A stretch of DNA of 64,000 bases from Pseudorhodobacter wandonensis (GCF_001202035.1 NZ_LGHT01000025.1:124001-188000); one strand, 5' to 3'; counted from the first letter of the stretch, positions 43,656 to 56,420 are shown. Numbers and translations are program-made. Notes: generated by a model from the letters alone, not told the origin.

Positions 43656-44488
43656 CGCGGTTCGCACCATCACCGACCGGGCCATTGCATTTGGGCCATG
43701 CCTATTCGGCCATTTTTGCGCATGATATGGCACGGGCTGCAGATGGCATGTTCTTGCTGCGGATTGAGGATATTGATCGCGGGCGCTGCCGCCCCGAATG
43801 GGAATCGCAAATCTATGATGATTTGGGCTGGTTGGGGCTGACCTGGCCCCTGCCAGTGATGCGGCAATCAGACCGTTTGGCCGACTATTCAAAGGCCTTG
43901 GATAGGCTCTGGTCGCGCGGTTTATTGTATCGATGCACCTGCACCCGGCGCGATATTGAAACAGCACTGAGCGCCCCACAGGAAGGGGCAGCCCCGCAAT
44001 TCGGGCCAGATGGTTTGATTTATCCGGGTAGTTGCCGCACCGCGCCAATTGGGCAGCGAACAGGCGAGGTTTTGCGCCTGAACATGGCGGCTGCTCTGGA
44101 AAACCTAACCGATCTTAACTTTCTGGAAACTGGGTCGCGCCATGCTGGGCGCATCGCGTTGACGCGTGAAAGTTATTTGGAGGGTATCGGTGACATCGTT
44201 ATCGCGCGGCGCGATATGGGAACATCCTATCATCTTTCAGTGGTTCTTGATGACGCGGCGCAAGGCATAACCCATGTTGTGCGCGGCGAAGACTTGTTTG
44301 AAGCTACGGCCATCCATGTGCTGCTGCAGCGGCTTTTGGAACTGCCAACGCCAGTCTACCATCACCACGCCTTGATCCGCGATGATCAGGGCAAGCGCTT
44401 GGCCAAGCGTGATGATGCAAGGGCTTTGGCCAAATACCGCGCTGATGGTAACAGCCCGGCAGATATTCGGGCAATGGTTGGATTGTAG
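43643..44488 (+). CDS. gluQ: Glutamyl-Q tRNA(Asp) synthetase
   Basis: GluQ is a paralogue of the glutamyl-tRNA synthetase catalytic domain that glutamylates queuosine in tRNA-Asp. The 281-residue length (no anticodon-binding domain) is diagnostic. The HIGH-type motif is PLHLGHA (14-20), the KMSKS-type motif is GKRLAKRD, and Zn-binding Cys are in YRCTCTRRD and YPGSCR. It starts at a GTG overlapping trmFO by 13 bases, and both gene products modify tRNA, which suggests a shared operon. Confidence 0.92.
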   Translation: MAFITRFAPSPTGPLHLGHAYSAIFAHDMARAADGMFLLRIEDIDRGRCRPEWESQIYDDLGWLGLTWPLPVMRQSDRLADYSKALDRLWSRGLLYRCTCTRRDIETALSAPQEGAAPQFGPDGLIYPGSCRTAPIGQRTGEVLRLNMAAALENLTDLNFLETGSRHAGRIALTRESYLEGIGDIVIARRDMGTSYHLSVVLDDAAQGITHVVRGEDLFEATAIHVLLQRLLELPTPVYHHHALIRDDQGKRLAKRDDARALAKYRADGNSPADIRAMVGL

Positions 44489-44509
44489 CCGCGGCTTTTC
44501 GTTGAAAAA

Positions 44510-44872
44510 TCAATCGCTCATGGGGGTGGCGGTTATCACCTCTTCCCCGTTTTGCACCAAAGTATAGAAACATGACCGCCGATTGGTGTGGCACGCGGGG
44601 CCCGTTTGATCGACCTTCAAAAGCAGGCAATCACGATCACAATCAACCCGGAATTCCACCAGTTTTTGCACATGCCCCGAGGTTTCACCCTTGGCCCAAA
44701 ATGACTGACGCGAACGGGACCAATAGGTCACCTGCCCGCTTTCCAATGTCCGTGCGATGCTTTCGGCGTTCATCCACGCCATCATCAGCACTTCGCCTGT
44801 CGCAAAATCTTGCGCAATCGCAGGGATCAGCCCCTTGGCATCATATTTCAGGCTTGCAGGATCAAACGGCAT
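44510..44872 (-). CDS. hisI: Phosphoribosyl-AMP cyclohydrolase
   Basis: HisI opens the purine ring of phosphoribosyl-AMP in histidine biosynthesis. The 120-residue monofunctional form is expected in alphaproteobacteria. Metal ligands are D77-C78-D79 and D81 in VDCDRD, with C94 in PACHT and C101 in RRSCFY. I use the ATG at 44872, which has an AGGAAAAG site and fits homologues; the frame extends to 44899. The gene is away from other his genes. The upstream region is shared with the divergent NifU-like gene. Confidence 0.94.
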   Translation of the reverse strand: MPFDPASLKYDAKGLIPAIAQDFATGEVLMMAWMNAESIARTLESGQVTYWSRSRQSFWAKGETSGHVQKLVEFRVDCDRDCLLLKVDQTGPACHTNRRSCFYTLVQNGEEVITATPMSD

Positions 44873-44938
44873 GGGGCTTTTCCTTTGCATCACAGGCATA
44901 GCCGACTATCTATGCGGTATAGGACGGAGTGAAAAGCC

Positions 44939-45391
44939 ATGAGTGACGCCGAAATGATGAAGCTCTATTCAGGGCGGATACTGGCATTGGCCGCGGATAT
45001 TCCGCATTTGGGGCATCTGCCCGCGCCGCAAGCCACTGTGCGCAAACGCTCGCCGTTATGCGGGTCGGTGGTGACGGTGGATTTGGTGATGCAAGACGGT
45101 CGTGTCAGCGAATATGCCCAAGACGTTAAGGCCTGCGCATTGGGTCAGGCGGCGGCAGCGATTGTTGGGCGGGTAATTATGGGGGCATCGCTGGCAGACC
45201 TGCAAGCCGGGCGCGAAGGTTTGCGCGCGATGCTGGCGGGTGGGCCGGTGCCGCCTGCCCCGTTTGACGGGTTTGCTGTGCTCGAACCCGCACGCGATTT
45301 CCGCAACCGCCACGCCTCTATCTTGTTGGCGATTGAGGCCGCAACCGAAGCTGCTGAATCTGTAGAAAAAAGCCGCCACGCTACCCTTTAG
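44939..45391 (+). CDS. NifU/IscU-like iron-sulfur scaffold protein (third Cys lost)
   Basis: This 150-residue protein belongs to the IscU/NifU N-terminal scaffold family. Two of the three expected ligand Cys are seen: C41 in PLCGS and C66 in KACALGQA. The third, normally in a C-terminal RxxC segment, is replaced around residues 125-127 (RHAS). So either an alternative ligand is used or the protein has a different role, such as a carrier. The start has no other candidate and the frame is complete. It is divergent from hisI by 66 bases. A minus-strand terminator overlaps its 3' end. Confidence 0.85.
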   Translation: MSDAEMMKLYSGRILALAADIPHLGHLPAPQATVRKRSPLCGSVVTVDLVMQDGRVSEYAQDVKACALGQAAAAIVGRVIMGASLADLQAGREGLRAMLAGGPVPPAPFDGFAVLEPARDFRNRHASILLAIEAATEAAESVEKSRHATL

Positions 45392-45403
45392 GCAGGTGGC
45401 GGC
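45366..45403 (-). terminator. Terminator for the SOS-box small gene
   Basis: GCCGCCAC (45372-45379) and GTGGCGGC (45396-45403) form a perfect 8-bp stem. On the minus strand the hairpin is followed by TTTTTT (complement of 45366-45371). It overlaps the NifU-like 3' end and would end a transcript of about 270-290 bases from the small gene. Confidence 0.65.
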
Positions 45404-45420
45404 AAGTGTGCGTATCTGAA

Positions 45421-45480
45421 GGGCGCATTCGGGGTGGGACAACCCCGGCGGATCACCGCGTCGCAAAAATGCGTGCGCCC
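45421..45480 (-). other. Structured 3' untranslated segment downstream of the small gene
   Basis: GGGCGCA (45421-45427) pairs with TGCGCCC (45474-45480), enclosing two further hairpins, GGGGT/ACCCC (45431-45446) and CGG/CCG (45449-45458), a branched fold. It is 26 bases past the small gene stop and before the terminator. It might be an RNA stabilising element or a small RNA; no known family is recognised. Confidence 0.4.
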
Positions 45481-45506
45481 TCGGCAACAGATCGCGGGCA
45501 GTAGTC

Positions 45507-45629
45507 TCAGATAAAAGAGGGCAAAGAGAGCCCGATAACCAGCACGGCAAAAAGTGACAATACACCCAAAGTGTCTTCGATAAGGGTTGAAGAAGAGCGG
45601 GTAACGACGGCTTTCATTTCGGCAATCAT
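45507..45629 (-). CDS. Small membrane protein, 40 aa, preceded by two SOS boxes
   Basis: This gene is short but has a textbook AAGGAGG ribosome site seven bases before its ATG at 45629. The product begins MIAEMKAVVTRSSS, a basic and polar head, then TLIEDTLGV and a hydrophobic helix (LSLFAVLVIGLSL) ending PSFI, so it is probably a single-pass inner-membrane microprotein. Two alphaproteobacterial LexA-type boxes lie in the 90 bases upstream, and a hairpin terminator lies downstream. This points to a DNA-damage induced gene. Caulobacter SidA, a 29-residue SOS-induced membrane division inhibitor, is a conceptual parallel; similarity in sequence is not claimed. Note the SD and stop codon are clear. 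Confidence 0.75.
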   Translation of the reverse strand: MIAEMKAVVTRSSSTLIEDTLGVLSLFAVLVIGLSLPSFI

Positions 45630-45645
45630 GGGAACCTCCTTGCTT

Positions 45646-45660
45646 GTTCCTATATTGTTC
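45646..45660. promoter_or_regulatory. LexA-type SOS box 1
   Basis: GTTCCTATATTGTTC matches the alphaproteobacterial LexA site GTTC-N7-GTTC exactly. It lies 17 bases upstream of the small membrane-protein gene. It overlaps the inverted repeat ATATTGT/ACAATAT (45652-45669). Confidence 0.65.
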
Positions 45661-45683
45661 TCACAATATTAACGCCCTGTAAA

Positions 45684-45698
45684 GAACTTTATAGGAAC
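45684..45698. promoter_or_regulatory. LexA-type SOS box 2
   Basis: GAACTTTATAGGAAC is GAAC-N7-GAAC, which is GTTC-N7-GTTC on the minus strand, the same consensus. It is 55 bases upstream of the small gene. A further GAAC at 45705-45708 is spaced by six rather than seven bases. Confidence 0.65.
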
Positions 45699-45716
45699 AT
45701 ACGTGAACAAAAAGTG

Positions 45717-49951
<4,235 letters not shown>

Positions 49952-49987
49952 TTAGGGGTAGGTTAACGCCACGTCCAGATGCCAGGG

Positions 49988-50701
49988 CTATGCCCCGATG
50001 GCAATGCGGTTTTCCCCTGCGCCCGTCGCGGGATCGCGAAGCACATATCCCCGGCCCCAGACCGTTTCGATGTAGTTCACACCGCCCGTAGCTTCGGCAA
50101 GTTTTTTCCGCAACTTACAGATGAAAACATCAATGATCTTCAGTTCAGGTTCGTCCATGCCACCATAAAGATGATTTAAGAACATTTCCTTGGTCAAAGT
50201 GGTGCCTTTGCGCAGGCTGAGCAATTCCAGCATCTGATATTCTTTGCCAGTCAGATGCACTGTCTTACCTTCGACATCGACAGTTTTGGCATCAAGGTTT
50301 ACACAAACATTGCCCGTCTTGATCATGGATTGCGAATGGCCTTTTGAGCGCCGTATAATTGCATGGATACGAGCGACCAGCTCTTCTCGATGAAATGGCT
50401 TGGTCATATAATCGTCAGCGCCGAAGCCAAAGCCTTTCAGCTTGCTTTCCGTATCATCCGCACCCGAGAGTATAAGGATTGGCGTATCAATCCGCGCCAA
50501 GCGCAGCTGACGCAGTACATCATGCCCACTCATATCCGGTAGGTTAATATCAAGCAGTATCAGATCATAATCGTACAACTTTGCAAGATCGACCCCTTCT
50601 TCCCCCAAGTCCGTACAAAATACGTTCAGGTTTGCATGCGTCAACATTAGCTCAATGCTGCGCGACGTCGTAGGGTCGTCTTCCACCAAAAGGATTCTCA
50701 T
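49988..50701 (-). CDS. ctrA: Cell cycle master regulator CtrA
   Basis: CtrA is an OmpR-type response regulator, essential in Caulobacter and used in Rhodobacterales for motility, gene transfer agents and related functions. The 237-residue protein has receiver acidic residues in LVEDDP and phosphoacceptor D51 (LLDINLP). A winged-helix output domain follows after about residue 125 ([35 protein letters not shown]). The phosphoacceptor position is the same as in the Caulobacter protein. It is downstream of sciP on the same strand with a 95-base gap that includes a possible CtrA site. Confidence 0.97.
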   Translation of the reverse strand: MRILLVEDDPTTSRSIELMLTHANLNVFCTDLGEEGVDLAKLYDYDLILLDINLPDMSGHDVLRQLRLARIDTPILILSGADDTESKLKGFGFGADDYMTKPFHREELVARIHAIIRRSKGHSQSMIKTGNVCVNLDAKTVDVEGKTVHLTGKEYQMLELLSLRKGTTLTKEMFLNHLYGGMDEPELKIIDVFICKLRKKLAEATGGVNYIETVWGRGYVLRDPATGAGENRIAIGA

Positions 50702-50754
50702 AAGGTTAACTCCGCATTTCTCTGCCGTTCGCTAACCACCTTGCAGTCTAATGG

Positions 50755-50769
50755 TTAATTGGGTGTTAC
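50755..50769. promoter_or_regulatory. Candidate CtrA-binding site upstream of ctrA
   Basis: TTAATTGGGTGTTAC is TTAA-N7-TTAC, one mismatch from the CtrA consensus TTAA-N7-TTAA. It lies 54 bases upstream of the ctrA start and would allow autoregulation. Confidence 0.4.
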
Positions 50770-50796
50770 TGTGACATCTGAGTTGAAAAATACAAC

Positions 50797-51075
50797 CTAA
50801 AGTTGTCTATACTTTTGAATTGTTGTAACTTTAAGGGCATTTTCACCATGTGAATCGACGGCGGAACGCCAAGAGGAAAACTCTTCCTCGGATAAAGAAT
50901 AGCGGCTCAAGGCCTCTGATTCGCTTATCAGACCATGGGTCACGGCCTTGACCACAATGGCTTTTCTGCTCGCGACCCACCGGCGCGTATCAACCGGTGG
51001 TAAATCTGCGCGGCTAAGAATCGAACCATCTGGCAGCATTACTTGCCGAAGACCATCAACTTTCTTTAGATACAT
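50797..51075 (-). CDS. sciP: CtrA inhibitor SciP (DUF1153)
   Basis: SciP is a small helix-turn-helix protein that binds CtrA and DNA and represses CtrA-activated genes in Caulobacter. The 92-residue protein has the DUF1153 pattern VMLPDGSILSRADLPP near residues 12-27, then WVASRKAIVVKAV and ISESEALSRYSLSEEEFSSW, the helical DNA-binding region. The ATG at 51075 has AAGAAGGG seven bases upstream; a GTG just before it is less likely. The adjacency with ctrA supports the assignment. Both are on the minus strand. Confidence 0.93.
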   Translation of the reverse strand: MYLKKVDGLRQVMLPDGSILSRADLPPVDTRRWVASRKAIVVKAVTHGLISESEALSRYSLSEEEFSSWRSAVDSHGENALKVTTIQKYRQL

Positions 51076-51140
51076 CACACTACCCTTCTTGATTGTGGCT
51101 AGTTTGAAGGAACAGGCTTAATCAAGCGTGAAACGTGGGG

Positions 51141-51168
51141 TTGAGAGTGTGTTGCATTTTCCTATATT
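51141..51168 (+). promoter_or_regulatory. Candidate mnmA promoter
   Basis: TTGAGA (51141-51146) and TATATT (51163-51168) are separated by 16 bases, about 28 bases upstream of the mnmA start. The region is shared with the divergent sciP gene. Confidence 0.45.
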
Positions 51169-51195
51169 GTGAAACATCACTATAAAGGCGGCAAA

Positions 51196-52335
51196 ATGTC
51201 TCTCGATCACCCCATGAACTCTCTTGGCTTTGCCAAGCCTCCCTCTGAAACGCGCGTCGTTGTCGCTATGTCGGGTGGGGTTGATAGCTCGGCCGTGGCG
51301 GCGCAGCTGGCGTCAGAAGGGTATGACGTGGTGGGGGTGACCTTGCAGCTCTATGATCATGGGGCGGCTCTGGCGAAGAAGGGCGCCTGTTGTGCCGGGC
51401 GTGATATTCATGATGCGCGGCGTGTGGCTGAAACAATGGGGTTTCCGCATTATGTGCTGGATTATGAAAATACCTTTCGAGAAGCGGTGATTGATGAATT
51501 TGCCGATGCTTATCTGGCTGGCGCGACGCCGGTGCCCTGTATTCGGTGCAATGAACGCGTGAAGTTCAAAGATCTGCTAAACACGGCCCGCGATCTTGAT
51601 GCCGATTGCATGGCCACCGGGCATTATATTCAGCGCAAGGATGGCGCCTTGGGGCCGGAACTCCACATGGCTGCCGATCATGCGCGCGACCAGAGCTATT
51701 TTCTGTTTTCGACCACGGCCGAGCAGCTGGCCTATCTGAGGTTCCCGCTGGGGCATTTGCAAAGCAAATCGGAAACACGGGCATTGGCCGGGAAATTCGG
51801 GCTGACCGTTGCGGATAAACCCGACAGTCAGGATATTTGTTTTGTTCCGAACGGAAACTATGCGGCGGTGATTGAAAAGCTGCGGCCCGGTGCTGCGGAT
51901 CCGGGTGATATTGTCGACATGGACGGCAACATTTTGGGGACACATCGCGGGGTCATTCACTATACGATCGGGCAGCGGCGCGGGCTTGGGATTGGCGGGC
52001 TGGAAGATCCGCTTTATGTGGTGAAACTAGATGCCGATTCAAAGCGGATTGTGGTGGGGCCGAAAGAGGCGCTCTCGACCCGGATCGTGCCGCTGCGCGA
52101 GATAAACTGGCTGGGCGATGCCCCGCTGGACAGCCGAAAAGAATGGCCCATCATGGCCAAGGTTAGGTCTACCCGCCCGCCGCGTGAGGCGATTTTGCGC
52201 CCGATTTCTGCGACCGAAGCCGAAGTAGAATTATTGAGCCCCGAGGAAGGGGTTTCGCCCGGGCAGGCCTGTGTTTTCTATGCGCCCGAAGGCAGCCGCG
52301 TTTTGGGTGGGGGCTGGATCTGGCGCGGATATTAA
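51196..52335 (+). CDS. mnmA: tRNA-specific 2-thiouridylase MnmA
   Basis: MnmA thiolates U34 of Lys, Glu and Gln tRNAs. The 379-residue protein has the PP-loop SGGVDSS (26-32), catalytic Cys in PCIRCN and in [11 protein letters not shown], and the C-terminal beta-barrel. The start at 51196 has AAAGG upstream; the frame from 51169 is longer but less likely. The gene diverges from sciP. Confidence 0.96.
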   Translation: MSLDHPMNSLGFAKPPSETRVVVAMSGGVDSSAVAAQLASEGYDVVGVTLQLYDHGAALAKKGACCAGRDIHDARRVAETMGFPHYVLDYENTFREAVIDEFADAYLAGATPVPCIRCNERVKFKDLLNTARDLDADCMATGHYIQRKDGALGPELHMAADHARDQSYFLFSTTAEQLAYLRFPLGHLQSKSETRALAGKFGLTVADKPDSQDICFVPNGNYAAVIEKLRPGAADPGDIVDMDGNILGTHRGVIHYTIGQRRGLGIGGLEDPLYVVKLDADSKRIVVGPKEALSTRIVPLREINWLGDAPLDSRKEWPIMAKVRSTRPPREAILRPISATEAEVELLSPEEGVSPGQACVFYAPEGSRVLGGGWIWRGY

Positions 52336-52480
52336 GGGCAATGACCGCGCGCGGACGTTTTTGTAAGTATATGTAATTACAGGATTACCTTGATAATCTT
52401 TACCAAAAATTAACCCCTTGCCGCACGTCGCGGCTGGTTGGTCATGACCTTTCAGAACAGGCTTTGTGGTACTGGCGGAT

Positions 52481-52512
52481 GCCTGCGGCGCAGGTATTTG
52501 GGCCAAGATGAA
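52481..52512 (+). repeat. Intergenic repeat, related copy D
   Basis: CCTGC (52482-52486) pairs with GCAGG (52490-52494), then GTATTTGGGCCAAGATGAA. The tail is close to GGATATTTGGTCCAAAGAGAA of copy B. It lies in the 282-base gap between mnmA and the DUF2059 gene, which holds nothing else recognisable. Confidence 0.5.
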
Positions 52513-52617
52513 ATTGCGGCGCTTTGGTGACCAATAGCTGCGGATGGGGTTGAAGGCGGGGTGCAAACGGGCTTAGTGCGGGCTATGCAGCCAGACTGCA
52601 GTTTTAGGGAGTGTTCG

Positions 52618-53103
52618 ATGCGTCTTTGTCTGAAACCCGTTGCCATTGCGCTTTGCTTTTTGGCCCCGTTGCCTGTGCTGGCCCAGGATGACCATGCGGC
52701 CCGTTTGGCGGCCGCGCAAGACTATGTGGCGGCAGCGGTGGCCGATATGGATATGCCCCGCCTGATTGAACAAATGTGGCGGCCCATGGTGCCGCAAATC
52801 GAGGCCTCTACCGGCAAGCCCTTGAGCGCAGAACAATTGCAAAAGATTGACGCGGTTTATCAAGACAGCTTTACCGGCCCGCTGAAAGAGATTTTGACCC
52901 GTCAGGATGTGGTTATGGCCGACAATCTGACGTTGCCGCAGATCGAGGCGTTGCGCGATTTTTATGCGTCTGAAAACGGTCGGGCCGTGATGATGAAAAT
53001 GCCGGATATTATGGCAGCGCAGCAACCGCAAATCATGGGGTTGATGCAAGACCTGATGCCGGTGGTTATGCCGAAACTTCAGGCGATTGTCGCAGGTCAA
53101 TAA
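52618..53103 (+). CDS. Exported DUF2059 domain protein
   Basis: This 161-residue protein has a Sec signal peptide (residues about 1-23, PVAIALCFLAPLPVLA) and a DUF2059 domain with SFTGPLKEILTRQDVVMADNL and IEALRDFYASENGRAVMMKMP. The family is common in proteobacterial periplasms and its function is not known to me. The ATG at 52618 has GGGAG upstream; an earlier frame from 52561 is not used. The gene is convergent with lpxB. Confidence 0.85.
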   Translation: MRLCLKPVAIALCFLAPLPVLAQDDHAARLAAAQDYVAAAVADMDMPRLIEQMWRPMVPQIEASTGKPLSAEQLQKIDAVYQDSFTGPLKEILTRQDVVMADNLTLPQIEALRDFYASENGRAVMMKMPDIMAAQQPQIMGLMQDLMPVVMPKLQAIVAGQ

Positions 53104-53141
53104 GTTATTTCGTGGGGAATGGCGTCTTGGATCAGCTGTGA

Positions 53142-54281
53142 TCAGCTGTGATCCGGGGCGCTTTGCCCCTGCCCGAGGGCGGCGAGAACAGAGCGGGCGG
53201 CGCGTAGGCCCGGCGCCTCGCCACCTTTGCCCAAGCGCTGCATTGTGACCGCCATCGCGGCAAGTTGCGCGTCGCGCGCGGGGCCAGGTTGCATCAGCGC
53301 CAAAAGCGCCGGCGCGATTTTTGCAGGCTGACAATCAGGGCCCAGAAATTCCGGCACATGGCGGGTTTCTGACACCAGATTGACCAATGTAACCGTATCG
53401 ACCAGTGCTGCGCGTTTCATCAGCCACATGGTGATCGGGTGCATGCGATAGGCGATAACCATCGGGCAAGCATTGGCGGCCAGTTCCAGCGAGACGGTGC
53501 CCGAGGCTGCGATGGCAACGGTTGCATTGGCAAAAGCGCTGCGCTTTTGAGTCAAATCCTCGATAATTTCCGGTTGGATTGGCCAGTTGTAGGTCAGATC
53601 ACGCACCAAATCGGTCAACCCGTGCAGCGTGGGAAGCGCAACGCGGGCGGTGGGGTGGGCAGCCTTGATCGCGTGCAATGTGGCGCCGATCACCGGAGCC
53701 AGACGCGTGACCTCGCCGCGCCGCGACCCCGGCAAGGCAAGGATAAGCGGGCTGGATTGCTGGGTTTTTTGTGCCAACGGCTCGGCCACAACGGGGTGGC
53801 CGACGAAATCGCAGGTCATGCCGGCAGCCTGCATCAAAGGCGGCTCGAACGGCAAAAGCGCCAGAACATGGTCGATGTAGCGCGCCATTTTGGCAGCGCG
53901 GCCGGGGCGCCATGCCCAAACCGAAGGCGCGACATAATGGATGGTTTTCAGATCAGGTTGGGTGGTTTTGACGATTTTCGCGACGCGCAGGCAGAAATCG
54001 GGGCTGTCGATGGTGATCAGCGCATCGGGATTGGTGGCCAGAGTGGCGGCAGCGGTTTGGGCGATTCGCGCTTTGAGCTGGCGGTATTTCGGCAAAATCT
54101 CGGCGATGCCCATGACCGAAAGCTCTTGCATCGGGAAAAGCGAGGTCAGCCCTTCGGCCTGCATCAGCGGGCCACCGATACCGCTGAACTCGGGGTTTGG
54201 CAGCAGGGTTTTAAGCGCGGCCATCAGTGCTGCACCCAGCTTGTCGCCCGAAGGCTCGCCCGCGATGAGGGTGAATTTCAT
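53142..54281 (-). CDS. lpxB: Lipid-A-disaccharide synthase LpxB
   Basis: LpxB condenses UDP-2,3-diacylglucosamine with lipid X to make the lipid A disaccharide at the inner membrane. The 379-residue protein shows the N-terminal AGEPSGDKLGAALM, SPDFCLRVAKI, and the central YVAPSVWAWRPGRA, which are family signatures. The start overlaps the lpxI stop by four bases. The stop lies in a 10-base tandem duplication. It is the last gene of the envelope block. Confidence 0.95.
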   Translation of the reverse strand: MKFTLIAGEPSGDKLGAALMAALKTLLPNPEFSGIGGPLMQAEGLTSLFPMQELSVMGIAEILPKYRQLKARIAQTAAATLATNPDALITIDSPDFCLRVAKIVKTTQPDLKTIHYVAPSVWAWRPGRAAKMARYIDHVLALLPFEPPLMQAAGMTCDFVGHPVVAEPLAQKTQQSSPLILALPGSRRGEVTRLAPVIGATLHAIKAAHPTARVALPTLHGLTDLVRDLTYNWPIQPEIIEDLTQKRSAFANATVAIAASGTVSLELAANACPMVIAYRMHPITMWLMKRAALVDTVTLVNLVSETRHVPEFLGPDCQPAKIAPALLALMQPGPARDAQLAAMAVTMQRLGKGGEAPGLRAARSVLAALGQGQSAPDHS

Positions 54282-55093
54282 GGATCAGCCACAGGGCGCG
54301 ACCAGAGGAACAGCCCAAGGTCACTGGCGCGCGCGATCATGGCTGCCTGATCAAGCAAGATGACGCCGCCGGATTGGAAAGCAATGCCGCCGAGACCCGC
54401 TTTGGCAACCATTTCAATGGTTTGCAAGCCAATGGTCGGCAAGTCGATGCGCAGGTCTTGGGTAGGTTTTGGCGCCTTGTAGAACAGGCCTTTGGTGGAA
54501 TTTGGGCGCAGATTTTGGGGAATTAGCGCCGTTTGGGCCAGCATTGCATCGGTGCCGGTGATGGTTTCGACGGCTAGGCAGAGCCCCGCCTGCACCACCG
54601 CGCCCTGCCCGACATCAACGCGGCCCAAGGCGGAAACGATGGCAGCGGCGCGGGTTGCGTCTGATTCGTCGGGCGCGGTGAGATGGCCTGTAAGGATGCC
54701 CGCTGCGGGGGTGAGGTTGGGGGCGAGATCGGTGGCACTGAGAATTTCCAGATCAAATTCCTGGAAAATTTTAAGCACTTCGCGCAAGGTAGCATCGTCA
54801 CCCGCCTGCATCGCGGCCAGCAAACGCGGCACCATTTGCGCGGTCAGCGGATCAAACAGCGATGGGTCAAGGTTGGGGCGTTGCACGGCGCCTGCAAAAC
54901 AAACTTGGGTAACGCCCTGATCTAACAGGTGATTAAGGAAAGGGACCAAGCGTTCAACGCGAAAGGTGATGTCGGGTGTGACGCCGGTTGGGGTAAAGCC
55001 GTCCAGCGCCGCGACAAGTGGTTTTTCGGGCATTGCAGCCATGAGTGTGGCAGGCAGCGCCCCTGCCCCTGCGATGATGGCAAGCCGGGTCAT
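54278..55093 (-). CDS. lpxI: UDP-2,3-diacylglucosamine pyrophosphatase LpxI
   Basis: LpxI (DUF1009) hydrolyses UDP-2,3-diacylglucosamine to lipid X, replacing LpxH in alphaproteobacteria. The 271-residue protein begins with the AGAGALPATLM segment and has the C-terminal DLPTIGLQTIEMVAKAGLGGIAFQSGGVI signature. Both ends overlap neighbouring genes by four bases, and it lies between lpxA and lpxB, in pathway context. Confidence 0.93.
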   Translation of the reverse strand: MTRLAIIAGAGALPATLMAAMPEKPLVAALDGFTPTGVTPDITFRVERLVPFLNHLLDQGVTQVCFAGAVQRPNLDPSLFDPLTAQMVPRLLAAMQAGDDATLREVLKIFQEFDLEILSATDLAPNLTPAAGILTGHLTAPDESDATRAAAIVSALGRVDVGQGAVVQAGLCLAVETITGTDAMLAQTALIPQNLRPNSTKGLFYKAPKPTQDLRIDLPTIGLQTIEMVAKAGLGGIAFQSGGVILLDQAAMIARASDLGLFLWSRPVADP

Positions 55094-55875
55094 TTCGGGG
55101 TCAGGAAAGAGCGGTCGGTGGCGGAAAGGATGAAATCTGTCATCTCGCGCACATGCTTGCTGTCGGTTTCCTCGGCCAGTTTGCGGGCGCGATCGAGGAA
55201 AGTGCCTTCGCCTTGGGCCAGCATTTGATAGCCAGCACGCAAGGCGGTGATTTCCGAGCGCTCGACGCCGCGGCGTTTCAGACCGACGAGGTTAAGACCG
55301 TCCAGCTCGCCGCGCGGGCCTTGGACGAGACCATGCGGCAGCACGTCATTCGTGACCATGGTGACCGCGCCGATAATGGCACCGTGGCCAATGCGGACCC
55401 ATTGATGCACACCGGAAAGCCCGCCGATGATAACGTCATCGCCAAGGTGGCAATGGCCGGCAATCGCGGCTTGGTTGGCAAGAATGACGCGATTGCCGAG
55501 GGTAGCGTCATGGCCGACATGGCTGCCAGTCATCAGCAGGCAATCATCGCCGACGCGGGTAATACCGCCGCCGCCTTCGGTGCCGGTGTTCAGCGTCGCG
55601 CCTTCGCGGATGCGGCAGCGTTTGCCCACGATCAACCGCGTGCGTTCGCCTTTGAATTTGAGGTCTTGCGGCACTTCGCCAACACAGGCGAAAGGGAAAA
55701 CCACTGTCTCGTCGCCGATTTCGGTCCAGCCGGTGACGACGGCATGGGATTTCAGCTCGACCCCCGCCCCGAGGGTGACTTCGGCGCCGACCATGCAGAA
55801 CGGGCCGATTTTACAGCCCGGGCCAATCGTGGCACCAGGTTCAACGATGGCGGAGGGGTGGATTTGTGCGGTCAT
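55090..55875 (-). CDS. lpxA: UDP-N-acetylglucosamine acyltransferase LpxA
   Basis: LpxA adds the first 3-hydroxyacyl chain to UDP-GlcNAc. The 261-residue protein is a left-handed beta-helix of hexapeptide repeats (for example [21 protein letters not shown]) with a catalytic His in [15 protein letters not shown] and a C-terminal helical domain. It overlaps fabZ and lpxI by four bases each. The acyl-chain length selectivity cannot be read with confidence. Confidence 0.96.
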   Translation of the reverse strand: MTAQIHPSAIVEPGATIGPGCKIGPFCMVGAEVTLGAGVELKSHAVVTGWTEIGDETVVFPFACVGEVPQDLKFKGERTRLIVGKRCRIREGATLNTGTEGGGGITRVGDDCLLMTGSHVGHDATLGNRVILANQAAIAGHCHLGDDVIIGGLSGVHQWVRIGHGAIIGAVTMVTNDVLPHGLVQGPRGELDGLNLVGLKRRGVERSEITALRAGYQMLAQGEGTFLDRARKLAEETDSKHVREMTDFILSATDRSFLTPK

Positions 55876-56345
55876 GCTTTGGGCAGGTCCATCATGGCGG
55901 TGAATTCAGCCTGAGCGCAGAGCTCGCCATCCACAGTGGCGCGTCCTTCAAATTTCCAGACCTTGCCGCCGCCGCGTTTGACGGTGACATGCAGTTCCAT
56001 CACATCGCCAGGTACAACCATGCGGCGGAATTTTACCGCGTCGATGCCCATGAAATAGACCAGCAGGTTTTTATCGGCCAGATCCATCGACACGCCGACC
56101 AGAATGCCCGAGGTTTGCGCCAAGGCTTCGATGATTTGCACACCGGGAAACACCGGCTTGCCAGGGAAATGGCCCTGAAACTGCGGCTCATTCATGGTGA
56201 CGCATTTGATGCCGACAGCCGATTGGTTTGGCACGATGTCACGCACTTTATCAACCAAAAGAAAAGGATAGCGATGCGGCAGGATCCGTTGGATCAGGTC
56301 AATATCAGCAGTGGTTGGCAAAGGCGTTGCGGCATCGGTCATCAC
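55872..56345 (-). CDS. fabZ: 3-hydroxyacyl-ACP dehydratase FabZ
   Basis: FabZ dehydrates 3-hydroxyacyl-ACP in fatty acid synthesis, competing with LpxA for substrate. The 157-residue protein has the hotdog-fold signatures [14 protein letters not shown] and the catalytic H59 in [15 protein letters not shown] with E73 in IIEALAQ. The start has GGAAC upstream. lpxD, often found between ompH and fabZ, is absent here. Confidence 0.96.
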   Translation of the reverse strand: MMTDAATPLPTTADIDLIQRILPHRYPFLLVDKVRDIVPNQSAVGIKCVTMNEPQFQGHFPGKPVFPGVQIIEALAQTSGILVGVSMDLADKNLLVYFMGIDAVKFRRMVVPGDVMELHVTVKRGGGKVWKFEGRATVDGELCAQAEFTAMMDLPKA

Positions 56346-56420
56346 TTTGTTCCTTCAGGGCCGGGACTTTCTTATCAAATGATTAGCAAGTCGGGCGGCC
56401 AGAAACAAGCCAGTGAAAAC

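Noticed and set aside
45699-45708. Third GAAC as an extra SOS box
   Set aside because: Its spacing to the previous GAAC is six, not seven bases, so it does not match the GTTC-N7-GTTC rule.
51157-51178. TTTTCCTATATTGTGAAAC upstream of mnmA, resembling the region of SOS box 1
   Set aside because: It shares a 12-mer with box 1 but lacks GTTC-N7-GTTC, so it is better explained as a -10 region.
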